Source of the DNA: Butyrivibrio sp.
GTDB taxonomy: Bacteria; Bacillota; Clostridia; Lachnospirales; Lachnospiraceae
Length of the DNA stretch: 64,000 nt
NCBI GenBank assembly: GCA_015056575.1
Contig: SVGA01000009.1
Location: forward strand, 58,698-122,697
Direction of reading: 5' to 3'
Every line of letters starts with the position of its first letter. Position 1 is the first letter of the stretch. The position numbers were made by a program, and so were the translations under genes. The notes under the pieces were generated by a model that worked only from the letters and a program-made list of their open reading frames with translations, made no database searches and was not told the origin of the DNA. Positions 19,346 to 28,058 of this stretch are shown here, one piece after another.

Positions 19346-19375
19346 AATGGCCCGGAGCTTTGACTCCGGGCCATT
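19346..19375. terminator. Hairpin between atpC and the convergent permease gene
   Basis: A perfect 12-bp stem AATGGCCCGGAG / CTCCGGGCCATT (19346-19357, 19364-19375). On the minus strand a T-rich tract (complement of the A-run at 19326-19333) lies a little beyond, so it can act in both directions, although neither side has an immediate long U-run. Confidence 0.75.
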
Positions 19376-19426
19376 CTATGTTCTGCGCTGTCTGGCGCGA
19401 AGATAACGCAATCTGATGTATATCGA

Positions 19427-20341
19427 TCACTCTTTTACACCACCGATGGTAAGACCTGCAACGAAGTATCTCTGCAGGAAAGGATAGAGCATAACGATGG
19501 GAGCCATGGTGATGATGGTAGCAGCGGCTCTTACGGAAACAGGAGTGATGTTTACCTGAGTTCCTGTGGTGGCTGCACCGGCGTTACCCTTAAGACTGGT
19601 AACGGCTGAAAGCATCTTCATCAGCTCGTACTGCAGCGTGGTGTATTGATCCGCCATACGGTTGTAGAGCATGGTATCGAACCAGGAGTTCCACTGACCT
19701 ACGGCAACGAAAAGTGCTATTGTTGCGTAGATGGGTTTGCACAGAGGTGATACAACGGATACAAATATCTTCATGTAACCTGCGCCGTCGATCTGGGCAG
19801 CTTCCTGAAGCGAATCCGGAAGTCCCTCCATATAGGTCCTCATAACCAGCATGTTGAAACCGCTTATCATTCCGGGGATCACATATACCCAGAAGGAATT
19901 GGTCAGATGCAGGTTTCTGTAAAGGAGCATTACAGGGATCATACCACCGTTAACATACATCGTAATAACCCAGAAAAGAGACAGCTGGGACCTGAAGATA
20001 AAGTTCTTCTGGCTTACAATGAAGGCCAGCAGTGCATTGGCAATTACTGCAAATAATGTTCCTAGAACGGTTCTGAGTACTGATATCACAGCACCCCGGC
20101 CAATGTTTCGCAGTGCAAGTACTGCGGAATAATTCTGTGTGGTAAATATTCTGGGCCATAAGTGAACTCCGCCTCTCATGGCATCTACACCGTCGTTAAA
20201 GGAAATGGCCAGTGTATTAAGTACGGGATAAATGGTCACTACACAGAAAATCAACATGAACAGATACAGAAAAATGTAAAAGATCACATCTCCGATCTTT
20301 AGTCTATTAAATTTACCTGACTTATTCTCTTTCTTTTCCAT
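19427..20341 (-). CDS. Carbohydrate ABC transporter permease (CUT1, MalG/LplC type)
   Basis: A 304-residue inner-membrane permease with six predicted helices. The EAA loop that contacts the ATPase reads PDSLQEAAQIDGAGYMKIF, clear for binding-protein-dependent sugar permeases. The C terminus (FLQRYFVAGLTIGGVKE) is the signature of the LplC/YtcP group, which works with large solute-binding lipoproteins. It is the last gene of a minus-strand operon: binding protein, permease, permease. No ATPase gene accompanies it, so a shared MsmX-type ATPase elsewhere is expected. The substrate is probably a xylan-derived oligosaccharide, judging by the neighbours. Confidence 0.93.
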   Translation of the reverse strand: MEKKENKSGKFNRLKIGDVIFYIFLYLFMLIFCVVTIYPVLNTLAISFNDGVDAMRGGVHLWPRIFTTQNYSAVLALRNIGRGAVISVLRTVLGTLFAVIANALLAFIVSQKNFIFRSQLSLFWVITMYVNGGMIPVMLLYRNLHLTNSFWVYVIPGMISGFNMLVMRTYMEGLPDSLQEAAQIDGAGYMKIFVSVVSPLCKPIYATIALFVAVGQWNSWFDTMLYNRMADQYTTLQYELMKMLSAVTSLKGNAGAATTGTQVNITPVSVRAAATIITMAPIVMLYPFLQRYFVAGLTIGGVKE

Positions 20342-20353
20342 ACAGCACCTCCC

Positions 20354-21292
20354 TTAGAATAACCTTTCTTCGCCGGTTCTCTTGGCGATCTGATTTGCCA
20401 GCACGATGATCACGATGGATACGACGCTCTTAAAGATACCTGCTGCAGTACCGAGAGAGTAGTCGTTCTGGCTGATACCCCAGGTGAGGACATAGATGTC
20501 GATGGTATCGGAAACGCTCTTTACAAGGCCGTTTCCTAAGAGATACTGAACTTCAAAACCTGCATTGAGCAGATTACCCATGTTCATGATAAGCAGGATT
20601 ATGATCGTAGGTCTGATACCCGGCAGCGTAACGTTCTTGATCTTGCCCCATCTTCCTGCGCCGTCGATAGAAGCGGCCTCATACAGGCAGGGGTCAATTG
20701 ATGTAATGGCTGACAGGTAGATAATGGCATTCCATCCTGTTTCTTTCCATACATGCGCGAAGGTTACGATAGGCCAGAACAGCGCCGGTATCGAGAAAAA
20801 CGGGACGGTATCCTTAACAATACCGAATTTAACTAAAAGTTCGTTGACGATACCTGTTGATGAGAGAGCATCATTCAGGATACCTGTAACGATGATCCAT
20901 GAAAGGAAGTGGGGAAGGTAGGAGATGGTCTGTACTACCTTCTTGGCCCTCAGCAGTCTGAACTCGTTTAAGAGGATAGCAAAGATAATAGCTGTGAGGG
21001 TAGTAAATATAAGGTTCAAAGTTCCCATGCAGAAGGTGTTTCTGATAACCTTAAGGAAGGTTGCGTCTGAAAACAGGAACTTGAATTTTGTAAGGCCGAC
21101 CCACTGGGAGTGGAAAAGACCTGTCTTATTCTTATAGTTTTCAAAAGCCATCAGCCAGCCGGCCAGGGGCAGATAACAGAAGACAAATCCGTATATTACA
21201 AATACTGCAGACCAGGCAATAAGAACTCTCTGTTTGATGAGCTCTTTTTTGGTGATGACCGGTTTCTTTTTCATTGCGACGGTTTTACTCAT
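20354..21292 (-). CDS. Sugar ABC transporter permease (CUT1, LplB/YtcP type)
   Basis: A 312-residue permease with six predicted helices and the EAA loop DPCLYEAASIDGAGRWGKI. A basic N-terminal segment precedes the first helix, as usual in the LplB group. The start at 21292 (MSKTV) is chosen for the GAAAGG Shine-Dalgarno upstream; an in-frame ATG at 21340 has none. It is 12 bp upstream of the second permease gene and forms the heterodimeric channel with it. Expressed from the promoter in front of the solute-binding protein gene. Confidence 0.93.
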   Translation of the reverse strand: MSKTVAMKKKPVITKKELIKQRVLIAWSAVFVIYGFVFCYLPLAGWLMAFENYKNKTGLFHSQWVGLTKFKFLFSDATFLKVIRNTFCMGTLNLIFTTLTAIIFAILLNEFRLLRAKKVVQTISYLPHFLSWIIVTGILNDALSSTGIVNELLVKFGIVKDTVPFFSIPALFWPIVTFAHVWKETGWNAIIYLSAITSIDPCLYEAASIDGAGRWGKIKNVTLPGIRPTIIILLIMNMGNLLNAGFEVQYLLGNGLVKSVSDTIDIYVLTWGISQNDYSLGTAAGIFKSVVSIVIIVLANQIAKRTGEERLF

Positions 21293-21394
21293 GCTTTTTG
21301 GTACCTTTCGTATAATAAATCTGTATAAAAAGGCAGCCATATACTTTTATAACTGCATATGGCCGCCTTATCGTTTAAAACCGGAAATTAAACA

Positions 21395-23176
21395 TTAGTT
21401 GCCTGCGTTTGCTGCCACTCTTCTGTCAAGCTCTTCCTGCATCTGGCCTAAGAAGTCCTCAGGCTGGCATGCTTCGTAAGCGCTCATGTAGTTGTTCCAC
21501 TCGCTCTCGAAGTCAGATGCCATAACAACCTTAGGAAGCCATTCGTGCTTTGTCTCGCCCATCTTTGTCCAAGCAACACCACCGGGTGTTGATGTATCAA
21601 GGTTGTTTGAGTATGACCACATAGGGAACCAAGGATGTGTTGCGTTAACATCTTCTACAACTGAACCGATAAGATCGGGATAGTTCTTGGCGCCGTATGC
21701 ATCGAAGCACTTCTTAAGGGGCTCTGCCAGCTTATCATAGAACTCTGAAGGCTGCTCCTCGGGAAGGTTAGCGTTGATTCCGTCATCGCTTGTTCCGCCG
21801 TACTGAGGAAGGTAGCTGTATGTGCACATATGATCTGCTTTGTACTTGGGATCAGCAACCTGTGCTCTGATCTCGGGAGTTCTGTAGAACAGGCCGTTCT
21901 CGTCTACAAGGTAGTCAACACCCTCAACACCCCAGAAACGAAGGTTCATGATATCCTGGTCGAGCATCTTGTCAAGGAATGAGAATGCAAGGTCGGGATC
22001 TGCGCAGCTTGTTGTAACTGCGATACCTGATGCTGTGTTAAGTGTGTCGCCGTATGTGTGCCAACGGTTCTCCATACCCTCGTCAATTGTAAGTCCGAGA
22101 GGAACATAGTTGCAGCCCTGCTCGTCAAGACCTGCTGTAAGCAGTGCGTCGTTGATCTGCTGGAAATCCCAGTACTGATCGCACATACCAAGTACGTTAC
22201 CGTTTGAAAGCTTCTGGATATAGTCGTCGTATTTCTGTGTTCCGAAATCCTTATCAACGATACCCTTCTTGTACTCTTCGTTCAGCTTTGCGAAATATCT
22301 CTTAGCTGTAGGAGTTGTGTTGTAGTCAACGATTGTAGGAGCTGCTCCGCTGTCATCAACGATTACGGAACCGTCGTTTGGATATCCGTCAAGGAACTGG
22401 GGAGCGTTCTCGATACAGAAGTATCTCCAGTCATCGCAAAGACATGTGTAAGGAATGATATCCATTTCGTTGCCGTTAGCGTCCTTGGTCTTAGGATTAG
22501 CTGCTGCATATCTCTCAAGAAGATCGAAGTACTGATCAAGAGTCTTTATCTCAGGGTAGTTGTCCCACTCAAGAACACGAGCCTGGATCCAGAATGCCTC
22601 GTCGTTGTGAGCTGTTCCTGTAGGAGCACCCTTTGTGTTCTGGAATACATTGCACCAGTAGATGTGTCCGTCATCCTGTCTGAACTGATCCCACTCTGTT
22701 GGTGTGTAGTAATTTGTAAGGTTAGGATATTTGCCGCTCTCAAGGTATTCATCCCAAGGAATGAGAACACCTTCGTTGTAAAGATCTGTTGATCCGTCAC
22801 CACCGTCGATGAGGTCAGGATATGTACCTGATGCGATGATGCTTCCGATCGCCTCTGAAACTGTCTGACCTGTAAGCCATGTCTCTTTGAGACGAACGCC
22901 GGTCTTTTCAGCGATCATGTCCTGGATCTCGTTGTTACCGCTGTTGATCTCTGTTCCGGGCATTCCTGCGAAGAATGTCATGTCAACGATGTCTCCGCTT
23001 GCAACAGGAGCAGCCTCTGTGCTGTCTGTTGTCTGAGCAGCAGTATCATTGCTGTCTGTGGTTGCCGGTGCAGCATTATCTGCAGCCGGTGCGCTGCCGC
23101 AGCCTGCAAGAGAAGCTGCCATGAGCAGTGTGCTCATTGAAAGTGCAACGACTTTTTTCATTGTGTTGTTTTTCAT
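21395..23176 (-). CDS. Solute-binding lipoprotein of a CUT1 oligosaccharide importer
   Basis: A 593-residue extracellular binding lipoprotein. The start MKNNTMKKV is followed by a hydrophobic signal segment and the lipobox LAGC near residue 24. An Ala/Thr/Asp-rich linker follows, then a family-1 solute-binding domain of the large LipO/YtcQ type. The frame is open upstream to 23299 but the AAAGGGG site places the start at 23176. It captures the sugar for the two permeases encoded downstream. Its position beside xylan side-group enzymes suggests xylo-oligosaccharides. It differs clearly from the second binding protein at 40.8 kb, implying a different ligand. Confidence 0.92.
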   Translation of the reverse strand: MKNNTMKKVVALSMSTLLMAASLAGCGSAPAADNAAPATTDSNDTAAQTTDSTEAAPVASGDIVDMTFFAGMPGTEINSGNNEIQDMIAEKTGVRLKETWLTGQTVSEAIGSIIASGTYPDLIDGGDGSTDLYNEGVLIPWDEYLESGKYPNLTNYYTPTEWDQFRQDDGHIYWCNVFQNTKGAPTGTAHNDEAFWIQARVLEWDNYPEIKTLDQYFDLLERYAAANPKTKDANGNEMDIIPYTCLCDDWRYFCIENAPQFLDGYPNDGSVIVDDSGAAPTIVDYNTTPTAKRYFAKLNEEYKKGIVDKDFGTQKYDDYIQKLSNGNVLGMCDQYWDFQQINDALLTAGLDEQGCNYVPLGLTIDEGMENRWHTYGDTLNTASGIAVTTSCADPDLAFSFLDKMLDQDIMNLRFWGVEGVDYLVDENGLFYRTPEIRAQVADPKYKADHMCTYSYLPQYGGTSDDGINANLPEEQPSEFYDKLAEPLKKCFDAYGAKNYPDLIGSVVEDVNATHPWFPMWSYSNNLDTSTPGGVAWTKMGETKHEWLPKVVMASDFESEWNNYMSAYEACQPEDFLGQMQEELDRRVAANAGN

Positions 23177-23487
23177 TTCTAAACCCCTTTCTCTCCTCAC
23201 TTTTTTACAAAAAACATAGTTACTATGTCTTTTTTCTAAAATCATTATAAATTTCTGTCCTTCGTAAAAAGAATGGAATTCTTTTACTTCAGTTAGCACA
23301 TTTTTTACTTCTTTAACAGAAAATTTACGTTTTATTTAGATATATTGTGCATATTACACAATGCAAATCGTTAATTTTCTGTACAAGTGACAAATCTGTC
23401 GTCAATTTGCTACCGGGCTGATGATGAAACGTCTCCTTTGACTTACCGCTAAACCGGGGAGAACCGTCCCCATTGGTTCCCATTGGC
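23177..23487. promoter_or_regulatory. Gene-free AT-rich region with palindrome upstream of the binding-protein operon
   Basis: 311 bp without a gene. It contains ATTGTG-N7-CACAAT (23344-23362), a good regulator half-site pair. A small ACATAG-TTA-CTATGT hairpin flanked by A and T runs (23214-23228) would lie in the leader of the minus-strand mRNA as a weak attenuator. A TATAAT on the minus strand about 70 bp before the gene lacks a good -35 box, consistent with an activated promoter. Confidence 0.45.
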
Positions 23488-26304
23488 TCAATGGAGGAAT
23501 TCAACCGAGCAAAGAGAGCAGTTGCCGGTTCCCTTGTAGATCAGGTAAAGTGCGCATTTCTCATTGGTATAAGGCGCCCCAAAGCTGCACTCGTGGGAAG
23601 TCCAGATATTGGAGCCGTTGGCCTTGATCTTCCCAAGTACAGTACCCTCACCATTGGTAGCTTTTCCGCCTGCTGATTCTCCGGGGCAGGTACGCACCTC
23701 AAATTCCCCATCGAAGTAAGCTCTTGTTTTAATCCGAAGTCCTGTGGCGCCCTTAACATCGAAGTACTTAAATCCCACGGTGGTTCCGTCAACGATGCCC
23801 TTGATATAGCCGTCACTGAAATCCTCATCGCCGCCCTGCTGAACAATCCTCGGAACTGACTCTCTGACGTAGAGCTCACGATCCTCTGTAAAGAGATTGC
23901 AGGCGATATAGGCAGGATATTCGCCTATATCTGACAGAGGTCCTCCGTTAAGTCCGCAGGAGGTGATCTCTGCCTGTCTGATACTTCCGTCAGCCTCAAA
24001 GGCTATTTCCTCGGCGCAGCCCTGTCTTGAGAACCAGGTACCGTGGGTGTGTCTGTGGTAAAAGATATACCACTTACCGGCAATCTCCACGATGCTTCCG
24101 TGGTTGTTGGCGCCATAAGCTGCAGGTACAGCTGCATCCTTATAGCTGTCTATATGAAGGTCGCAGTTGCTTACGATAACGCCTCCGTAAGTGAATGGAC
24201 CTTCCGGTTTATCTGAGGTTGCATAGCACAGCTCATGCATGACCTCGGAGGAATATATGAAGTAGTAGGTGCCACCGCGCTTTCTTATGGAGGGCGCCTC
24301 GAAGAAGGCATGTCCCTCAAAGCCTGTGCCGGCGCTGTACTGATCTCCCGGTGCAATTATTCTGGGAGCCTTGACTACAGTCAGCATGTCTTTTCCCAGG
24401 ACCGTGAACATGGCGCCGTGCCTGGATTTGTCTCCCTGACCGCAGAATCCTGTGTAAAGGTAGGTAACATCTCCCTCTGTCAGTACTCCGGGATCAAACT
24501 GGGGCTCATCCCCCTCTTTGTCACCGAGCTTTGTCCCGTCCTCGTAGTGAACATAGCCGTAGAACTCGTAAGGCCCGGCGGGAGTATCGGCCACAGCAAC
24601 GGAGACGATGCTCACCTTATCAAGCACGTAGTAGAGATAGTATCTTCCGTCAGGTCCCACGGTAAAATCGGGAGCGTAGAGACACATATGTCCGTCCGGA
24701 TTCAAAGGATCCTGAGTCTTTTTGTAGATAACGCCCTCGTAGTGCCAGTTGCCAAGATCGTTTACCGCAGCGGACCAGCATACATAGTCACCGAGGCAGA
24801 AGGTTTCTCCCTTGCAGATATCGTGGGAGCCGTAGACATAGACTCTGTCCCCGAACACATAGGGCTCTCCGTCCGGTATGTATTCCCAGGAAGGAAGGTA
24901 GGGATTCACGGCCTGCTTTTTGCTGCCCTGTCTGATGCCTCCCTCGCGTCCGGGCGAGGGGCCTCTTCCCAGGAATTCCATCTCGCTATGGAAGGGGTCG
25001 CGATAGGGATCCCACTTGGGAAGAGGTTTATTATCAGTACCGGAGGGATTGGGGTCTCCGGTTTTAATGAAGTTTGCAAAGTAATCGCACATGCTGCCGG
25101 CCAGATCGAAGTGCCTGCCCTTATAGGGTCTGTGGCATTTTCCCAGGGTATTAAAGAAGAACCACAGATCGCAGGAGTGGAAGGTGCCGGGATAGGCATC
25201 CCCCTTATGTCCGTCTCCGGGAATGTCGGGATCAAATCTGTAATAGTAGAACCTCTGATCCGGGCGGTTTTTCTGTGCATCCAAAAAGGCGCTCTTTACG
25301 GATCTCTCCACCATATTCACTCCGGCTTCGGAGAATTCATCCGTGGTATTTCCCGAGATTACGGGAACATCGGCGCATTCGCCTTTAATGAATTTTTCCA
25401 CGGGATCCGCTGTGCAAAAAGAGCCGTCGATTATCGGGAACATCCTTCTGTGACCTTTTACAAATCTGTTGTAGCCCTCCAGGATCTCTTTTCCCGAAAG
25501 GGATCTTGCTTCCGCAAGGTCTTTGACTCCAAGGCAGGCAAAAAACTCTTCACCAAGAGCCTCGGCCTGTGACAGATCCAGCGGATTGAAGATGTCGTCC
25601 TCGGCCTTGGGAAGTCTTATGATCCCGCTGAAGATGGCTGCGCCCTTTATAATGTCGAAATTATCCCTGCAGGCGAGCTGGTGCATTACGCTGCCGCCAC
25701 CTGCGGATTGGCCTGCGATGGTGATCTTATCGGGATCTCCTCCGAAGAAGGCGATATTTCTTTTTACCCAGGAAAGGGCTGCCTTCTGATCAAGAAGACC
25801 AAAATTGGAAGGTGCGTCTGGAGATTCTTTGGTAATGGATGGATGAGCCATAAAGCCGAAGGCCGCCAGCCTGTAGGCAATGCTCACAACGATGACACCG
25901 CGCTTTGCCAGGGCTTCCCCGTTAAACTCCATCTCGGCGGTGTAGCCCCACTGAAAGCCGCCGCCGTAGATCCATACAAGAACGGGAAGGGCTTCGGTGG
26001 CTTTTTTGGCCGGTGTCCATATATTTAAGTAGAGACAGTCCTCGCTGTTGGGGATATCCGGATCCACGTGCCACTCTCTGTCGTAGAGACCGCCCCCAAT
26101 GCCGGGAGTATCCTGCATGGAAATGGGACCGAACTCAAAAGCATCCAGTGTCCCCTCCCAGTCCGGACAGGGCTGCGGAGCCTTCCACCGGTTCTTGCCA
26201 ATGGGCGGAGCGGCAAAAGGGATTCCCTTAAACACCGTGATCCTGGGGTCACTGCCCGGAAGACCGCGGACTGTGCCGTTTTCTGTTTTTGTGATTCGTA
26301 ACAT
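23488..26304 (-). CDS. Bifunctional carboxylesterase (type B) - glycoside hydrolase family 43 fusion
   Basis: A 938-residue cytoplasmic protein combining two enzymes. Residues ~1-450 are a type B carboxylesterase: the nucleophile is S200 in GQSAGG, the oxyanion region is GGGF at 114-117, the acid is probably E323 and the histidine H376. Residues ~465-790 are a five-bladed GH43 domain, with the base in the PDGEPYVFGDRVYVYGSHD stretch (D478) and later blades such as YAPDFTVGPDGRYYLYY. The last ~140 residues look like a CBM6-type beta sandwich. No signal peptide is present. The natural inference is removal of acetyl or feruloyl groups together with arabinose or xylose from imported oligosaccharides. 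The ORF is uninterrupted and codon use is uniform across the junction, so this is a real fusion and not an assembly error visible to me. Confidence 0.88.
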   Translation of the reverse strand: MLRITKTENGTVRGLPGSDPRITVFKGIPFAAPPIGKNRWKAPQPCPDWEGTLDAFEFGPISMQDTPGIGGGLYDREWHVDPDIPNSEDCLYLNIWTPAKKATEALPVLVWIYGGGFQWGYTAEMEFNGEALAKRGVIVVSIAYRLAAFGFMAHPSITKESPDAPSNFGLLDQKAALSWVKRNIAFFGGDPDKITIAGQSAGGGSVMHQLACRDNFDIIKGAAIFSGIIRLPKAEDDIFNPLDLSQAEALGEEFFACLGVKDLAEARSLSGKEILEGYNRFVKGHRRMFPIIDGSFCTADPVEKFIKGECADVPVISGNTTDEFSEAGVNMVERSVKSAFLDAQKNRPDQRFYYYRFDPDIPGDGHKGDAYPGTFHSCDLWFFFNTLGKCHRPYKGRHFDLAGSMCDYFANFIKTGDPNPSGTDNKPLPKWDPYRDPFHSEMEFLGRGPSPGREGGIRQGSKKQAVNPYLPSWEYIPDGEPYVFGDRVYVYGSHDICKGETFCLGDYVCWSAAVNDLGNWHYEGVIYKKTQDPLNPDGHMCLYAPDFTVGPDGRYYLYYVLDKVSIVSVAVADTPAGPYEFYGYVHYEDGTKLGDKEGDEPQFDPGVLTEGDVTYLYTGFCGQGDKSRHGAMFTVLGKDMLTVVKAPRIIAPGDQYSAGTGFEGHAFFEAPSIRKRGGTYYFIYSSEVMHELCYATSDKPEGPFTYGGVIVSNCDLHIDSYKDAAVPAAYGANNHGSIVEIAGKWYIFYHRHTHGTWFSRQGCAEEIAFEADGSIRQAEITSCGLNGGPLSDIGEYPAYIACNLFTEDRELYVRESVPRIVQQGGDEDFSDGYIKGIVDGTTVGFKYFDVKGATGLRIKTRAYFDGEFEVRTCPGESAGGKATNGEGTVLGKIKANGSNIWTSHECSFGAPYTNEKCALYLIYKGTGNCSLCSVEFLH

Positions 26305-26354
26305 GATTCACCCCTGAATACAATACTTTTTAAACCTTATGATTGTAATCTATC

Positions 26355-26370
26355 GCAAAAGCACTTTTGC
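26355..26370. promoter_or_regulatory. Operator-like palindrome in the divergent GH43 promoter region
   Basis: GCAAAAG-CA-CTTTTGC (26355-26370) lies about 50 bp upstream of the esterase-GH43 gene and 160 bp upstream of the divergent GH43 gene. It is a plausible regulator site for both; the binding protein is unknown. Confidence 0.4.
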
Positions 26371-26528
26371 AATCTAATCAAAAAATGCGACATATTTATC
26401 AATTGACCATCAATAGCAATTTTTGGACAGAATAAAGCAATTATAGGGTGGAGCAGGGAAATGCCCGTTTGTTATAGTCGTGGAAGATAAGAATATTGTG
26501 GGCAAAAGTGCCCGGAGGGGATTACATA

Positions 26529-28037
26529 ATGAGTTTGAATTTTAGTATTGAGAAAAGCTATAAGCCGCTTTCGGATCACAATCCGGTGATGGTTCAGAGA
26601 TTCGGTGCTGACCCTTATGCCATGGTCTACAACGGCAGAGTCTATGTGTACATGACCCTGGACGACCCGTCACAGGAGCTTGGGGAAAACGGAGAAGTTA
26701 AAGAGAACAGCTATAGCAAGATCGACAAGATAAGCGTCATTTCTTCCGATGATCTTGTGAACTGGACGGACCACGGAACGGTGTACGCAGCCGGCGATAC
26801 AGGAGCTGCCAATTGGGGAAAAAACTCGTGGGCTCCCGCAGCGGCCTGGAAAAATATAGACGGTAAGGACAGATTCTTTTTGTACTTTGCAAACAGCGGC
26901 AACGGCATCGCGGTGTTGAGCGCCGATTCTCCGGTGGGACCTTTTACGGATCCCATAAACGGACCGCTTATCTCAAGGGATACTCCCACCTGCGCCGAGG
27001 TTACCTGGCTTTTTGACCCGGCGGTGCTTATGGATGATGACGGCAATTCCTATATATATTTTGGAGGCGGAGTTCCTTCCGAGGATAAGGCTTCAGATCC
27101 CGGAACCGCAAGGGTGGCAAAGCTTGGAGCAGACATGATCAGCCTTGAAGGCGATCCCAAGCCCATCGAAAATGTCTCCTATCTGTTTGAAGATTCCGGG
27201 ATCAACAAGATCGGTGGAAGATATTTCTATTCCTATTGTTCAAACTTCAGCATGTCAAAAGAGGCAGAGAAGGAGAAAGGTTTTGAGCAGGGCGAGATAG
27301 TGACTATGGTATCCGATGACCCCATGGGTCCTTTTTCGGAGGCTGCTCCCGTACTTAAGAATCCCGGACATTTCTTCGGGCTTGGCGGAAACAACCATCA
27401 CTGCATGTTTGAGTTTGGAGGTAAGTACTATATCGCTTATCACAGCAGGATCCTTGAGGAGAGCATGGGGCTTTTAAAGGGCTACAGATGTACCGGCATT
27501 GACAGCCTGGAGCTTGATCAAGGCAGCGCTCCTTCAAAGAGCCTTATGACAAGGAAGGGCCCGGAGCAGGTAAAGGCTTTTGATCCCTATGAAGAGACAA
27601 GAGCTGTCACCATGTCCAACGCAGCAGGTATTACCGCAAGTCAGTTTGGGGAGACGGCACAGAAGTACGGAAGCGGTGATATGATCGTGACAGGGATTCA
27701 CAGCGGAAGCTGGGTGAGCGTCAGCGGTGCGGACTTTGGAGAGGCAGGCGCTAAGGGCATCGAAGTTTACGTAAGGGGACTTGGTGCGGATGACAGTACC
27801 GGGAAAGCCGAACAATCCCGCAGTACCGCAGAAAACGGCGGACCCTGCAAGATCCATATATGTCTGGATTCCCCTAAGGCTGAGCCTGCCGGCAGCGTCG
27901 TGATAGACTCAGGTATTACAAAAGAACTTACGAAGGTCACCGGCTCTTTTGACAAGGCTGTTACAGGAAAGCATGACGTTTACTTCGTCTTTGAGGGCGA
28001 AGGCTTTGAATTCTACTCTTGGAAGTTTCTTTCCTGA
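26529..28037 (+). CDS. Glycoside hydrolase family 43 (arabinoxylan arabinofuranohydrolase-like) with C-terminal CBM6-like domain
   Basis: A 502-residue intracellular GH43 enzyme. The N-terminal blade contains the general base D28 in RFGADPY, the opening I associate with arabinoxylan arabinofuranohydrolases (XynD/GH43_29-like). The transition-state aspartate is probably in WLFDPAVLMDDDGN, and the acid in the KIGGRYFYSYCS or adjacent blade. From about 370 onward a beta-sandwich of CBM6 type follows (SGSWVSVSGADFG, KHDVYFVFEG). It would remove arabinose from imported oligosaccharides. The start is ATG 26529 after GGAGGGG; the frame extends to a GTG at 26496 without a ribosome site. Divergent from the esterase-GH43 fusion. 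Confidence 0.9.
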   Translation: MSLNFSIEKSYKPLSDHNPVMVQRFGADPYAMVYNGRVYVYMTLDDPSQELGENGEVKENSYSKIDKISVISSDDLVNWTDHGTVYAAGDTGAANWGKNSWAPAAAWKNIDGKDRFFLYFANSGNGIAVLSADSPVGPFTDPINGPLISRDTPTCAEVTWLFDPAVLMDDDGNSYIYFGGGVPSEDKASDPGTARVAKLGADMISLEGDPKPIENVSYLFEDSGINKIGGRYFYSYCSNFSMSKEAEKEKGFEQGEIVTMVSDDPMGPFSEAAPVLKNPGHFFGLGGNNHHCMFEFGGKYYIAYHSRILEESMGLLKGYRCTGIDSLELDQGSAPSKSLMTRKGPEQVKAFDPYEETRAVTMSNAAGITASQFGETAQKYGSGDMIVTGIHSGSWVSVSGADFGEAGAKGIEVYVRGLGADDSTGKAEQSRSTAENGGPCKIHICLDSPKAEPAGSVVIDSGITKELTKVTGSFDKAVTGKHDVYFVFEGEGFEFYSWKFLS

Positions 28038-28058
28038 AGAAAAGGAGATCATCTGATT

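Noticed and set aside
24235..25572. Long open frame (445 codons) on the plus strand opposite the esterase-GH43 gene
   Set aside because: It is the antisense shadow of a gene with clear esterase and GH43 motifs. No ribosome site, and the translation resembles no family.
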